Part shown: positions 53,092-62,080 of the stretch, one piece after another | Layout: each line of letters starts with the position of its first letter | Position numbering within the stretch: position 1 is the stretch's first letter | NCBI GenBank assembly: GCA_002471665.1 | Contig: DKQK01000002.1 | Coordinates: 34,952 to 98,951 of the forward strand | Reading direction: 5' to 3' | Length of the DNA stretch: 64,000 nucleotides | Source of the DNA: Gammaproteobacteria bacterium UBA7310 | Lineage (GTDB): Bacteria; Pseudomonadota; Gammaproteobacteria; Pseudomonadales; Ketobacteraceae | Notes under the pieces: model-generated | Told to the model about the DNA's origin: nothing | Database searches by the model: none | The model's input: only the letters and a program-made list of their open reading frames with translations | Program-made: the position numbers and the translations under genes

Positions 53092-56000
53092 TCAGTAAAA
53101 CCTTTATTGAACGCCCCAAGTTCGCCATGGTGATCGCACTGATCATCACTCTGTCAGGCCTCATCTCCATGACCCTGTTGCCGGTGTCCGAGTATCCCGA
53201 GGTGGCACCGCCCCAGGTCAAGGTGCAGGCCAGATGGCCCGGTGCATCGGCACTGGTCATGGAAGAAAGCGTGGGCCAGGTAATCGAAGATGTGGTCAAC
53301 GGGGTGGAGGGCATGGAGTACATGTCTTCCAATTCCGCCAACGACGGCAGCTATAACCTTACCATCACCTTTGGCGTGGGGGACGATCCCGACATGGCCC
53401 TGGTGCGGGTGCAGAACCGGGTGAAACTGGCGGAGCCCTCCCTGCCGGCGGAAGTGCGGGCCCAGGGCCTGACCATTGACAAGATTTCTCCGGACATCCT
53501 GTTCACCATCAACCTGTACTCCCCGGACGGCAGCCTGGATGAACTGTTCATCGCCAACTATGGCCTGATCAATATTCAGAACCGCCTGAAACGGGTACCC
53601 GGGGTATCCGATGCGGTGATGTTTTCCACCGCTGATTATTCCATGCGCCTGTGGCTGAACCCACCCCAGATGACCGCACTGGGCATCACCACCGACGACA
53701 TCAACGCCGCACTGCAGGAACAGAATGTGCAGGCGCCGGCCGGTAAAATCGGCGCCCCCCCCTATGACGGCAACCTGAGTACGGAATACACCCTGCAGCT
53801 GAAAGGCCGCATGAAAAGCCGGGAGGAATTCGAGAACATCGTGCTGCGGGTGTCCGATCAGGGCGCCATTGTGCGGCTGCGGGATGTGGCCCGGGTAGAA
53901 CTGGGACAGCTGGATTACAAGGTATCCGGCAGTTTCCGCAATCAACCGGCCACCGTCATGGCGGTGTACCTGCTACCCGGCGCCAATTCACTGATTACCG
54001 GCGACGCGGTGAAAGCCCAGCTGGCCGAGATGCAAAAGACCTTCCCCGATGGCCTGGAATATGTGGTGGGCTACGACACCACCCGCTATGTGGAAGTCTC
54101 CATCAGCCAGGTGACCACCTCTCTGCTGCAGGCGGTGGCACTGGTGATTCTGATCACCTTTGTTTTTCTCGGCGACTGGCGCCCGACCCTGGTGCCGTCA
54201 GTGGCCATTCCGGTTTCGCTGATTGGTACCTTCGCGGTGATGCTGGTCTCCGGTATGACCATCAACACCGTCACCCTGTTCGGCCTGATCTTGGCCATTG
54301 GTATCGTGGTGGACGATGCCATCCTGGTGGTGGAAAACACCGACCGCCATCTGCATGAAGACCCGGACATCAGCACCAAGGACGCCGTTACCCGCACCAT
54401 GGAAGAAGTCAGCGGCCCCATTGTGGCCACCACCCTGGTACTGTTGGCGGTATTTCTGCCGGTGGCCATGCTGCCCGGTATCACCGGGGTAATGTACAAC
54501 CAGTTTGCCATCACCATCTGCGTGGCGGTGGTGCTGTCTTCAGTTTGCGCCCTGACCCTGAGCCCGGCGGTGGCCAGCCTGGTATTGCGCCGCAGCAGCA
54601 AGCAGCCCCGCTGGTACCGGGGCTTCAACAAGGGCTTCGAGGGGGTCACCCACCGCTACTCTTCGGCGGTTGGTTATATGCTGAAGCGCCGCTCGCTGGT
54701 GGCCGTCGGCTTTGCCGCGCTCATGGCCCTGCTCTTAGTAGGCACACGGGTCATTCCCACCGGTTTTGTACCGGTGGAAGACAAGGGTGTGCTCATGCTC
54801 AATGTGCAATTGCCCGATGCGGCCTCCATCACCCGTACCCAGAACGTCATGGAAAAACTGCAGGCCATCGTCGATGCCGATCCCGCCGTCGAATCGGCCA
54901 CGTTCCTGTCCGGGTATTCGATCCTGGCCGGGGCCGCGCAAAGTAACGGCGGTGCCGGCTTTCTGGTGCTCAAGCACTGGGATGAGCGGCCGGATATGAA
55001 AGACATTTCACTGGCCGTTTCCCAACGCCTCAATCGGGCTGCGTATCAGCAGGTGCCCGAGGCGCTGGTGCAGACGTTCCCGCCGCCGTCGATTCCCGGC
55101 ATGGGCCTGGTGGGCGGCCTGGAACTGGTGGTGGAAGATACCCAGGGCCGCAGCCACGAGGAGCTGGCCGGCGCCATTCAAACCCTGGCGGCTGCGGCCA
55201 ACGAATCGCCTCTGATCGTGGATGCCTTCACCACCTTCCGCGCCAACGTGCCGCAATACTTTATCGATATCAACCGTAACAAGGCCAAAACCCTGCACGT
55301 ACCGCTGACCAATATCTTCTCCACCCTGCAAAGTCAGCTGGGTTCCAGTTACATCAATGATTTTTCCCTGTTCGGGCAAACCTTCCGGGTAATGATGCAG
55401 GCCTCGCCGGAGTTCCGCTCCAGCCTGAAAGACATCGACGGCCTCTATGTGCGTTCCAGCAACGGCGATATGGTGCCGTTGGCCACCCTGATCACCGTCG
55501 ATCCCATCCTCGGGGCAGACGTGGGCACCCGCTACAACCTGTACCGTTCCGCGGTGCTGCGGGCCAGCACCGCACCCGGAGTTTCCAGTGGTGAGGCCAT
55601 GGCGGCCCTGGAGCAGATTGCGGCGGATGTCCTGCCCCGCGGATACCAGGTGGAGTGGACCGGCATGAGCTATCAGGAAGCCCAGGCCGGCAATCAGGCG
55701 GTCATTGCCTTTGCCCTGGCCATGGTCTTTATCTATCTGTTCCTGGTGGCCCAGTACGAAAGCTGGTCGGTGCCCGCGGCCATCATTCTGGTGGTCCCCA
55801 TTGCCGTGGCCGGTGCCATTGGCGGTTTGCTCATGGTGGGCCAACTGGGCATTCCGCAACTGGGGGCCCTGGATCTGTTTGCCCAGGTGGGGCTGGTACT
55901 GCTTATCGGCCTGGCGGCCAAGAACGCCATTTTGATCGTTGAATTTGCCCGCGAACGGCGGGAACAGGGGGGGCTCACCATTCTGGAAGCGGCGGCGGAG

Positions 56001-56231
56001 GCCGGCCGCCTGCGTTTCCGCGCCGTTTGTATGACCGCACTCTCGTTCGTACTGGGGATCCTGCCGCTGGTACTGGCCTCCGGAGCCGGTATGTTCAGCC
56101 AGCTATCATTAGGGCACACCGTGCTGTGGGGGATGCTGGCAGCGCTGTTGGTGGGCACCCCCATGATTCCCGTGTTCTATGCCATTGTGCAGGCGCTGCG
56201 GGAGAACCTGAAAGCCAGACTGGGTGCCTGA
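53088..56231 (+). CDS. HAE1-type RND efflux pump
   Basis: A 1047-aa twelve-helix pump. The start is GTG 53088, overlapping the adaptor stop. The proton-relay aspartates lie in GIVVDDAIL (two adjacent D) in helix 4. The second half has LVAQYESWSVPAAIIL and GLAAKNAILIVEF. Length and motif match AcrB/MexB-type drug exporters, which remove hydrophobic compounds by proton antiport. No regulator gene is adjacent. Confidence 0.95.
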   Translation: MISKTFIERPKFAMVIALIITLSGLISMTLLPVSEYPEVAPPQVKVQARWPGASALVMEESVGQVIEDVVNGVEGMEYMSSNSANDGSYNLTITFGVGDDPDMALVRVQNRVKLAEPSLPAEVRAQGLTIDKISPDILFTINLYSPDGSLDELFIANYGLINIQNRLKRVPGVSDAVMFSTADYSMRLWLNPPQMTALGITTDDINAALQEQNVQAPAGKIGAPPYDGNLSTEYTLQLKGRMKSREEFENIVLRVSDQGAIVRLRDVARVELGQLDYKVSGSFRNQPATVMAVYLLPGANSLITGDAVKAQLAEMQKTFPDGLEYVVGYDTTRYVEVSISQVTTSLLQAVALVILITFVFLGDWRPTLVPSVAIPVSLIGTFAVMLVSGMTINTVTLFGLILAIGIVVDDAILVVENTDRHLHEDPDISTKDAVTRTMEEVSGPIVATTLVLLAVFLPVAMLPGITGVMYNQFAITICVAVVLSSVCALTLSPAVASLVLRRSSKQPRWYRGFNKGFEGVTHRYSSAVGYMLKRRSLVAVGFAALMALLLVGTRVIPTGFVPVEDKGVLMLNVQLPDAASITRTQNVMEKLQAIVDADPAVESATFLSGYSILAGAAQSNGGAGFLVLKHWDERPDMKDISLAVSQRLNRAAYQQVPEALVQTFPPPSIPGMGLVGGLELVVEDTQGRSHEELAGAIQTLAAAANESPLIVDAFTTFRANVPQYFIDINRNKAKTLHVPLTNIFSTLQSQLGSSYINDFSLFGQTFRVMMQASPEFRSSLKDIDGLYVRSSNGDMVPLATLITVDPILGADVGTRYNLYRSAVLRASTAPGVSSGEAMAALEQIAADVLPRGYQVEWTGMSYQEAQAGNQAVIAFALAMVFIYLFLVAQYESWSVPAAIILVVPIAVAGAIGGLLMVGQLGIPQLGALDLFAQVGLVLLIGLAAKNAILIVEFARERREQGGLTILEAAAEAGRLRFRAVCMTALSFVLGILPLVLASGAGMFSQLSLGHTVLWGMLAALLVGTPMIPVFYAIVQALRENLKARLGA

Positions 56232-56289
56232 GCCGCCGGGGCCGAACCACCGACACAAGAATTAAAACCAGAAAATTTAAGGGACAGCA

Positions 56290-57402
56290 ATGAGTGAAGC
56301 TCGTTACAACGTGGTCCTGACCGGCCACATTCAAGCCGGTCAGGATCACACTGCGGTAGCCGCGCGTCTGGCGGCCCTGATGAAACAGCCACAGGAAAAA
56401 ACCGCTAATCTGCTGCAGGGGCGGGCCAGCAGGGTCAAATCCAACCTGGATACCGCCAGCGCCCAGCGCTACCAGGCAGCGCTGGAAAAAACCGGGGCCC
56501 AGGTTGAACTGCAACAGCAGGCCAGCCCACCACAGGCGCCTGCTTCCGACCATAATGGGGATTCCTCAACCCCATCGGCGGCGCCCAACCCAGCGCTGCA
56601 ACTGGAACCGGTGAGCACACCACAGCCCGCCGCCGCTGCCGCGGCTGACACCCCCTATTCTCCCCCCACCGATGACCATCTGCACCCGGATGAGATCCGT
56701 TACTGCAGCCATTGTGGCGGTGAAGCCCCCCGCCTGGCGCGGATCTGCCCCCACTGTCGACGCCGGCTCCCCACCCTGGGACGCAGCCGCGAGGTGGCGG
56801 CGGTGTTGGCCCTGTTGCCTACCGGCTCCTGGGGCTTCCACCGCTTCTATCTGGGCCAATGGTGGGGCATTTTTTATCTGCTGTTCAGCTGGACCCTGAT
56901 TCCCAGCCTAGTGTCTCTCATCGAATTCATTGTTTTTCTCTGTACCAGCCGGGAAAAGTGGGATGAGAAACACGGCCATAAAACCGGTTCCAGCCTGTGG
57001 ATCTGGGTGGTGCTGGGTCTGTTCATGATGATCATGCTGCTGGGTGTACTGGCGGCGGTGGCCATTCCCGCCTATCAGGATTACCTGACCCGGGCGCAGG
57101 TGAACCTGACTCTGCTGGAGGCGGATACCCTGGAGGATGAAATTGAAGCCTTCATTGAACGCACCGGCTTTGTACCCAACAGCGCCCTGGACATGGCCAA
57201 GGATGAACCCGGTCAATTTACCCACGGCAGCTGGGTGATCACGGACAATGCGGTGATTACCGTGACCTTCGATGACAGCGCCAGCACCATTCGCGGCGAG
57301 ACCCTCACTCTGGTGCCGTACCAGGAGCCCGGTGGTTTGATCTGGGACTGCACCGGTGGCACGCTGGAGCCTGCCTACCGCCCCCAGGAGTGCCGCCCCT
57401 GA
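56290..57402 (+). CDS. zinc ribbon / TM2 / type IV pilin-like fusion protein
   Basis: A 370-aa protein with an unusual order of parts. Residues 1-75 form a small alpha/beta domain, and 76-135 is proline- and alanine-rich. A zinc ribbon has C139xxC142 and C153xxC156. Residues 165-222 match the TM2 domain (GSWGFHRFYLGQWWGIFYL). A second hydrophobic helix at 236-262 ends LLGVLAAVAIPAYQDYLTRAQ, the hallmark N-terminal helix of type IV pilins, but without the prepilin G/FTLIE cleavage site. The C-terminal region has a cysteine pair, C354 and C368, resembling the pilin disulfide loop. It may be a pilin-like module anchored by TM2; function unknown. It follows the RND pump by 58 bases. Confidence 0.82.
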   Translation: MSEARYNVVLTGHIQAGQDHTAVAARLAALMKQPQEKTANLLQGRASRVKSNLDTASAQRYQAALEKTGAQVELQQQASPPQAPASDHNGDSSTPSAAPNPALQLEPVSTPQPAAAAAADTPYSPPTDDHLHPDEIRYCSHCGGEAPRLARICPHCRRRLPTLGRSREVAAVLALLPTGSWGFHRFYLGQWWGIFYLLFSWTLIPSLVSLIEFIVFLCTSREKWDEKHGHKTGSSLWIWVVLGLFMMIMLLGVLAAVAIPAYQDYLTRAQVNLTLLEADTLEDEIEAFIERTGFVPNSALDMAKDEPGQFTHGSWVITDNAVITVTFDDSASTIRGETLTLVPYQEPGGLIWDCTGGTLEPAYRPQECRP

Positions 57403-57442
57403 CGGCGCAGCAGCAGGGCTGATCCGGCTTATCCGTTGCCCA

Positions 57443-57483
57443 TAAAAAAGCCCTGGCCTGCCAACGCAGACCAGGGCTTTTTT
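57443..57483. terminator. bidirectional intrinsic terminator
   Basis: A perfect 12-bp stem, AAAAAGCCCTGG and CCAGGGCTTTTT (57445-57456 and 57471-57482), with a 14-base loop lies between the convergent pilin-fusion gene and the small membrane protein gene. Confidence 0.9.
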
Positions 57484-57525
57484 ATACTGAATGGGCTAAA
57501 GACTGAATGTGCTAAAGCGGCGTTA

Positions 57526-57867
57526 TTATTCCGACGTGTTAGCGGTTTGCGCGGTGGACAAATGTTTGTTGGAACAACCCAGGCAACGCAGGAACGTGCT
57601 CTTGAAAGGCGTCACCACCAGCGTATTGCCTGCCTCACCGGCATTGCCACCCAATGCGGAAAACGGCAGTGAAACCACAAACAGGCCGGTTCCAATCACC
57701 GTGGCCACCAGGGTCAGGGGGCGAACCAACAGCACGTCACCGGTCATCTCCAGTCCGGAAGGACGATCGGTCACAGTTTGCGCCTGGGATACCGCGGGTG
57801 CCGCTGCAAACAGGGCCATGGACAAAGCCACCAACACGGATCTAAAAGTGCTCTTCAGGCTGCGCAT
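57526..57867 (-). CDS. small membrane protein with CLGC motif
   Basis: A 113-aa protein preceded by AGAGGA. It has a signal peptide (1-29), a short periplasmic part and a hydrophobic helix (LVATVIGTGLFVVSLPFSAL, about 53-72). The C-terminal motif RCLGC (C95, C98) could bind a metal or form a disulfide. I do not recognise a named family, though short proteins of this shape with the same ending occur beside mutM in relatives, as far as I recall. It stands alone here. Confidence 0.7.
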   Translation of the reverse strand: MRSLKSTFRSVLVALSMALFAAAPAVSQAQTVTDRPSGLEMTGDVLLVRPLTLVATVIGTGLFVVSLPFSALGGNAGEAGNTLVVTPFKSTFLRCLGCSNKHLSTAQTANTSE

Positions 57868-58036
57868 AATCTTTCCTCTTTATAATTTTCTCTAAGGTAG
57901 CCACCTAAGTGCTTTATTCTAGTGTATTCCCTAATTTGGAAACGATCCACTTTTGACAGCCCGGTGGCCCGCTTTTTTCTGGCGGTTTATGTACTGGATC
58001 AACTTTTGGCGGCCATTTTTTCGCCGCTTATGCCGT

Positions 58037-58849
58037 TTAAGTCTGGCACAGTTTACAAAAAACGGTAGAACGTTGCCCCAATCGAATCTCGGTCAATGGG
58101 CCTTTACAACCAACACAGGGCTGCCCGGCCCGGCCATAAACCCGTAAGGTTTGCTTGAAGTAGCCCGGTTTGCCATCACCGCCAACGAAATCCCGCAGGG
58201 TGGTGCCCCCCATATCTATGGACGCCGCCAGCACCGCTTTGATGGCGGAAACCAGCCTGGCGTAACGGGCCCGGCTGATGCGTCCGGCCGGCCGTTTCGG
58301 GTGAATCCCGGCCATAAAGAGGGCTTCATTGGCGTAAATGTTTCCCACCCCCACCACGACATGGCTGTCCATGATGAAGGTTTTCACGCTGCTCTTACGC
58401 CCTTTGGCCCGCGCCACCAGGTAATCCACATTGAATGCCTCGGTCAGTGGCTCCGGCCCCAGCCTGACGATCAGCTCATGCTGCAGGGGATCATCACGGG
58501 TCCACAACCAGGCCCCGAAACGGCGCGGATCGCAGTACCGCAACAGGGTACCGTCACTGCATTCCAGATCCACGTGATCATGAAACAGCGGGGGTTCCCC
58601 CCGGGCGGCAATGCGCATGCTGCCGGACATGCCCAGATGGGCGATGATGGTGCCGTTACTGAAGCGCAACAACAGGTATTTCCCCCGCCGTTGCACGGCC
58701 TGCAGTTTCCTGCCCTCTGCCTCATGGATGGCCGGCGGCACCGGCCAGCGCAGACGGGGCTGGCGCACGTGCAGGGCTTTCACCCGCTTTCCCACAATGT
58801 GCGGCTCTATTCCGCGACGGGTGGTTTCCACTTCCGGTAATTCAGGCAT
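58037..58849 (-). CDS. mutM: formamidopyrimidine-DNA glycosylase MutM
   Basis: A 270-aa bifunctional DNA glycosylase/AP lyase removing 8-oxoguanine and formamidopyrimidines. It begins MPELPEVETTRRGI (P2 nucleophile, E3), with the conserved K in QRRGKYLLL and the C-terminal zinc finger CVGC-x16-CKLC (about 247-268). Length is typical. It is followed upstream by the OM-barrel gene, with 21 bases between. Confidence 0.97.
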   Translation of the reverse strand: MPELPEVETTRRGIEPHIVGKRVKALHVRQPRLRWPVPPAIHEAEGRKLQAVQRRGKYLLLRFSNGTIIAHLGMSGSMRIAARGEPPLFHDHVDLECSDGTLLRYCDPRRFGAWLWTRDDPLQHELIVRLGPEPLTEAFNVDYLVARAKGRKSSVKTFIMDSHVVVGVGNIYANEALFMAGIHPKRPAGRISRARYARLVSAIKAVLAASIDMGGTTLRDFVGGDGKPGYFKQTLRVYGRAGQPCVGCKGPLTEIRLGQRSTVFCKLCQT

Positions 58850-58870
58850 TGGGTTACATCTTCTTCCGAT

Positions 58871-60091
58871 TCAAAAATACCAGCGCAGGCTGGCGTAAAG
58901 GCTGACCGGGTAAGTACCAAACTCAGAGCCAAACTGCAACGTTGCTGACGCCGGATCCGGTTCCAGGCTGTCCCCTGCGCTCCAGTACACACCCACATCG
59001 GAATACAGATTTTCGCTCCAGCTTCTCTCCGCCGCCAGACTGATGAAACAGGAATCATCCTGCAGGTTGAAAAAACCGGACGCGGTGACATTCAACAATG
59101 GGCTTGCCTGCCAGTTCAGGGCGGGAATCAAATAATGTTGACCCAGCAGGTAGACACCGGCCCGTTGATAGGGTTGCAGCCGCAACAGCCCGGCGTAATC
59201 CTCCGGCTGACCGGCACCGGCGCCGTTGTAATGGTACTCCAGCATCAGCACCCACCGGGCATCCAGGGCATAATCGCTGCCAATGGAGTGACGCCAGTAA
59301 TGGGCAGGTTCCGCATCCACGAAGGCCGTTTCCAGCCAGACCCCGAAATCCCCCAGGGCGGTTTCCACACCGCCGCCCACGAGCCAGGCTTCGTCCAGTG
59401 CAATCAATACCCCTTGCACATCCTTGCCGCGCCAGTTGTCGCGACCGCGCAGAAAGGCGCCACTGTTGGCTTTTTCCGCGTTTTCACCAATCACTGCACC
59501 TACGTCCAGTTGGGCGAAATCCCCCAGCGCCGCCTGATAACGAATCGCATCGATCCCCACCCGGTACTCCTGATTCAAGGTCTGCAGGGCAAAGGGTACG
59601 AAGATGTCCGTGGGGTTAATAAAGCGCGCCGAACCAAAACTCACCACCTGACGCCCCACTGTCAGATCACCATGCTCCGTGCTGTAACGCAGATTCAATC
59701 GATCCAGGTTGTGCAGCAGCAACCAGTGATCCTCTTCCCTGTCATCATCGTTTTGAATATCGTCAATACGATAACGGTTGTCACTGTTGTTCAGGGTGGA
59801 AAACGGGCTGCCATCGGCAACCTCTGGAGTCGGTTTATCCCGGTACACCGGTTGCAACTCGTAATGCAGCTGCAGACTCCAGCGGGCGCCGGGAAAGTAA
59901 TCCAGCATCAGCCGCAGGCTGTTTTGCCACTGCCATTGTTCGGCACTCACCGGTGCCACGGCATCCTGCCACAACCCATAGCTTTTCAGGTAACCGGCAC
60001 CGAGCAATTGCTCATCGGCCTGGGTGTACGGCGCCATCAACAGCGCCAGGCTGGCCCAGGCACCGTAATGCCCCTTAACCACGGCGCTCAT
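58871..60091 (-). CDS. outer-membrane beta-barrel protein of a Lol-like ABC operon
   Basis: About 406 aa from ATG 60091, with a signal peptide ending near TQADEQLL. The start is uncertain: ATG 60109 is also in frame and neither has ideal ribosome-binding spacing. Alternating hydrophobic strands run through the body, and the end SLYASLRWYF has the C-terminal phenylalanine of outer-membrane barrels. Recurrent segments such as NLRYSTEHGDLTVGRQVV suggest a porin-like channel. The start overlaps the end of the ATPase gene, so it belongs to the operon beginning beyond the window with the LolA-like gene. It could be the outer-membrane component of that transport system; inferred from order. Confidence 0.75.
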   Translation of the reverse strand: MSAVVKGHYGAWASLALLMAPYTQADEQLLGAGYLKSYGLWQDAVAPVSAEQWQWQNSLRLMLDYFPGARWSLQLHYELQPVYRDKPTPEVADGSPFSTLNNSDNRYRIDDIQNDDDREEDHWLLLHNLDRLNLRYSTEHGDLTVGRQVVSFGSARFINPTDIFVPFALQTLNQEYRVGIDAIRYQAALGDFAQLDVGAVIGENAEKANSGAFLRGRDNWRGKDVQGVLIALDEAWLVGGGVETALGDFGVWLETAFVDAEPAHYWRHSIGSDYALDARWVLMLEYHYNGAGAGQPEDYAGLLRLQPYQRAGVYLLGQHYLIPALNWQASPLLNVTASGFFNLQDDSCFISLAAERSWSENLYSDVGVYWSAGDSLEPDPASATLQFGSEFGTYPVSLYASLRWYF

Positions 60092-60803
60092 CCTCCACCA
60101 CACGGCCATCCTGCAAATGGATAAGGCGGCTGGCCCGCTCCATGATTTTGGGATCGTGGGTGGAAAACACGAAGGTCATACTGCGGCTTTCATTGAGTCC
60201 TTTCATCATATCCAGCAAGGCGCTGCCGGTGACGGAATCCAGGTTGGCGGTGGGTTCATCCGCCAGAATGATACTGGGCCGGGATACCATGGCCCGCGCC
60301 ACCGCCACCCGTTGCTGCTGGCCACCGGACAATTGGGCCGGGCGCCGATCGGCATAGCCTTCCAGCCCCACGGTATTGAGCATGGCCTGAACCCGCTGCC
60401 GCCGCTGCGCCGCCGGAACCCCCTGCAACAGCATAATGTATTCGATGTTTTCCTGCGCCGACAGCACCGGGATCAGGTTGTAGGCCTGAAAAATAAAACC
60501 GATATGATCACGGCGAAAATCCGATAGTTCGCGCCCACTCATGTGCGCGATGGATTTATTGTTCAGGTGCACATCACCTACGCTGGGCGCATCCAGCCCA
60601 CCCATTAACTGCAATAGCGTGCTTTTACCGGAACCACTGGGGCCGACGATGGCTGTGAACTCGCCCCGCGCGATGGTGAGGTTGATGTCATCCAGTGCTT
60701 TCACCTGAATATCACCGCTGCCGAAGTAGCGCCCCACACCACGGATATCAAACAGAATATCGCCTTGCGCCTGTGGTTCCGTTTGCGATGGTGCTGTGGT
60801 CAT
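60075..60803 (-). CDS. LolD/MacB-type ABC transporter ATPase
   Basis: A 242-aa ATPase with Walker A GPSGSGKST, signature LSGGQQQRVAVARA and Walker B IILADEPTANLD. The LolD/MacB branch drives mechanotransmission by FtsX-like permeases, which are encoded just upstream (34-base gap). It likely energises extraction or export of a lipophilic substrate from the inner membrane. Confidence 0.93.
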   Translation of the reverse strand: MTTAPSQTEPQAQGDILFDIRGVGRYFGSGDIQVKALDDINLTIARGEFTAIVGPSGSGKSTLLQLMGGLDAPSVGDVHLNNKSIAHMSGRELSDFRRDHIGFIFQAYNLIPVLSAQENIEYIMLLQGVPAAQRRQRVQAMLNTVGLEGYADRRPAQLSGGQQQRVAVARAMVSRPSIILADEPTANLDSVTGSALLDMMKGLNESRSMTFVFSTHDPKIMERASRLIHLQDGRVVEDERRG

Positions 60804-60837
60804 GGGGCATTCCTTATGCTGGGTTTATTCATGGCCG

Positions 60838-62079
60838 CTAGAGCGTTTTGCGCATGGCGCGGGTGGGCTGTAAGCGGGCCGCATGCCAGGCCGGATAGAG
60901 ACTGGCAACCAGGGTCATCAATACTATCGACAGCGGCATCCAGGTGAACTGGGCCCAATGCAGCATCGGGAAAATAGGCTCCTGCAACGTCACACCGGAC
61001 ATTTCCAGATTACCGTAATCGATGCCGGTGGCCGCTTTCCACCAGGTCAGCAATCCCCCCAGTACCAGCCCCGATAGCGCGCTCAACACGCCAATAAAAA
61101 AACCTTCGTACAGTATCTGCCAGAACAGCTGCACCGGGCGGGTTCCCAATGCCAGCAGCACACCGAATTCATACTGCCTTTCGTAGATGGACATGAACAT
61201 GGAATTGATCAACCCCAGCGCCACCAGCATAAACAAAATTCCCGCCACAATCAGGGTGGACACATTGGACATTTCCAGCACGCCACTGAGCTGTGGAATG
61301 AGTTTTTCCCAACTCAGCGTTTGCAGAACTTGCCCACGCCAATCACCATTGTAACGCTGCCAGTCAAACGCCGGCGGCGCCGGCAAGCGCAGCGCGATTT
61401 CATGAACACCGGTGTCCATGCCCAACAGGCGCTGGCCTCGGGGCAGGGTGATGAACGCCAGATTCTGATCCAGCATCCGGTCGTTAAAGTGAAACATGCC
61501 CGACACGCGGAACAACTCCTGAGACAGATCGCCACCCTGTATCTGGGACACGGTAATCACCACCCGGTCACCCAGCTCCACTTCCAGTAAACGCGCAAGC
61601 CCCGTGCCCACCAGCAACTGGCGCTGCCCCTCTGCCGACCCGTTTCCGGCGTGCAGGTAATCCCCCGCCACCATGGCCTGCTGCAGCTTACCCAGTTGCG
61701 CTTCGGCGGCCCCATCCACCCCGTAAACCATGGCTGCGGCCACGTTTTCCGACGATGCCAACATGGCTCCGGTGATCACGCGGGGTGCCGCCACGGCAAC
61801 GGCGGGATCATCATGCAACAACTGCAGCAGGTGATCGCTGTGGGTTATGTACAGATCCACATCGTTGTTACGGCGAAACCCGGCGCGGTGGATCTGGGCT
61901 TGCCCTAATAAAGTCCCGGTGGCAATGCGCACCATGGACTGGCTCATGCCCCGCACCATGGCATCGGTAAACATCAAGGCCGCCAGGCCGCAGGCAATCA
62001 GGCCTACGGTCAGCAACGTTCGCCGACTGTTGCGGAACACATTGCGTAATGCCAGGGTCAACATCAACATTTTGGGCAT
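60838..62079 (-). CDS. FtsX/MacB-type ABC permease (second)
   Basis: A 413-aa permease starting at ATG 62079 (KMLMLTLALRNVFRNSRRTLL), with a first helix about residue 20-40. A periplasmic MacB-like domain follows, then three C-terminal helices (ILFMLVALGLINSMFMSIYER). A longer open frame upstream does not look coding. It begins one base after the stop of the first permease, indicating co-translation. The two permeases are divergent in sequence and may form a heterodimer with the shared ATPase, as LolC/LolE do. Confidence 0.9.
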   Translation of the reverse strand: MPKMLMLTLALRNVFRNSRRTLLTVGLIACGLAALMFTDAMVRGMSQSMVRIATGTLLGQAQIHRAGFRRNNDVDLYITHSDHLLQLLHDDPAVAVAAPRVITGAMLASSENVAAAMVYGVDGAAEAQLGKLQQAMVAGDYLHAGNGSAEGQRQLLVGTGLARLLEVELGDRVVITVSQIQGGDLSQELFRVSGMFHFNDRMLDQNLAFITLPRGQRLLGMDTGVHEIALRLPAPPAFDWQRYNGDWRGQVLQTLSWEKLIPQLSGVLEMSNVSTLIVAGILFMLVALGLINSMFMSIYERQYEFGVLLALGTRPVQLFWQILYEGFFIGVLSALSGLVLGGLLTWWKAATGIDYGNLEMSGVTLQEPIFPMLHWAQFTWMPLSIVLMTLVASLYPAWHAARLQPTRAMRKTL

Positions 62080-62080
62080 G

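Noticed and set aside
58003..58030. Possible terminator after mutM
   Set aside because: Only about five G-C pairs around an A/T-rich loop and no T-run in the right place.
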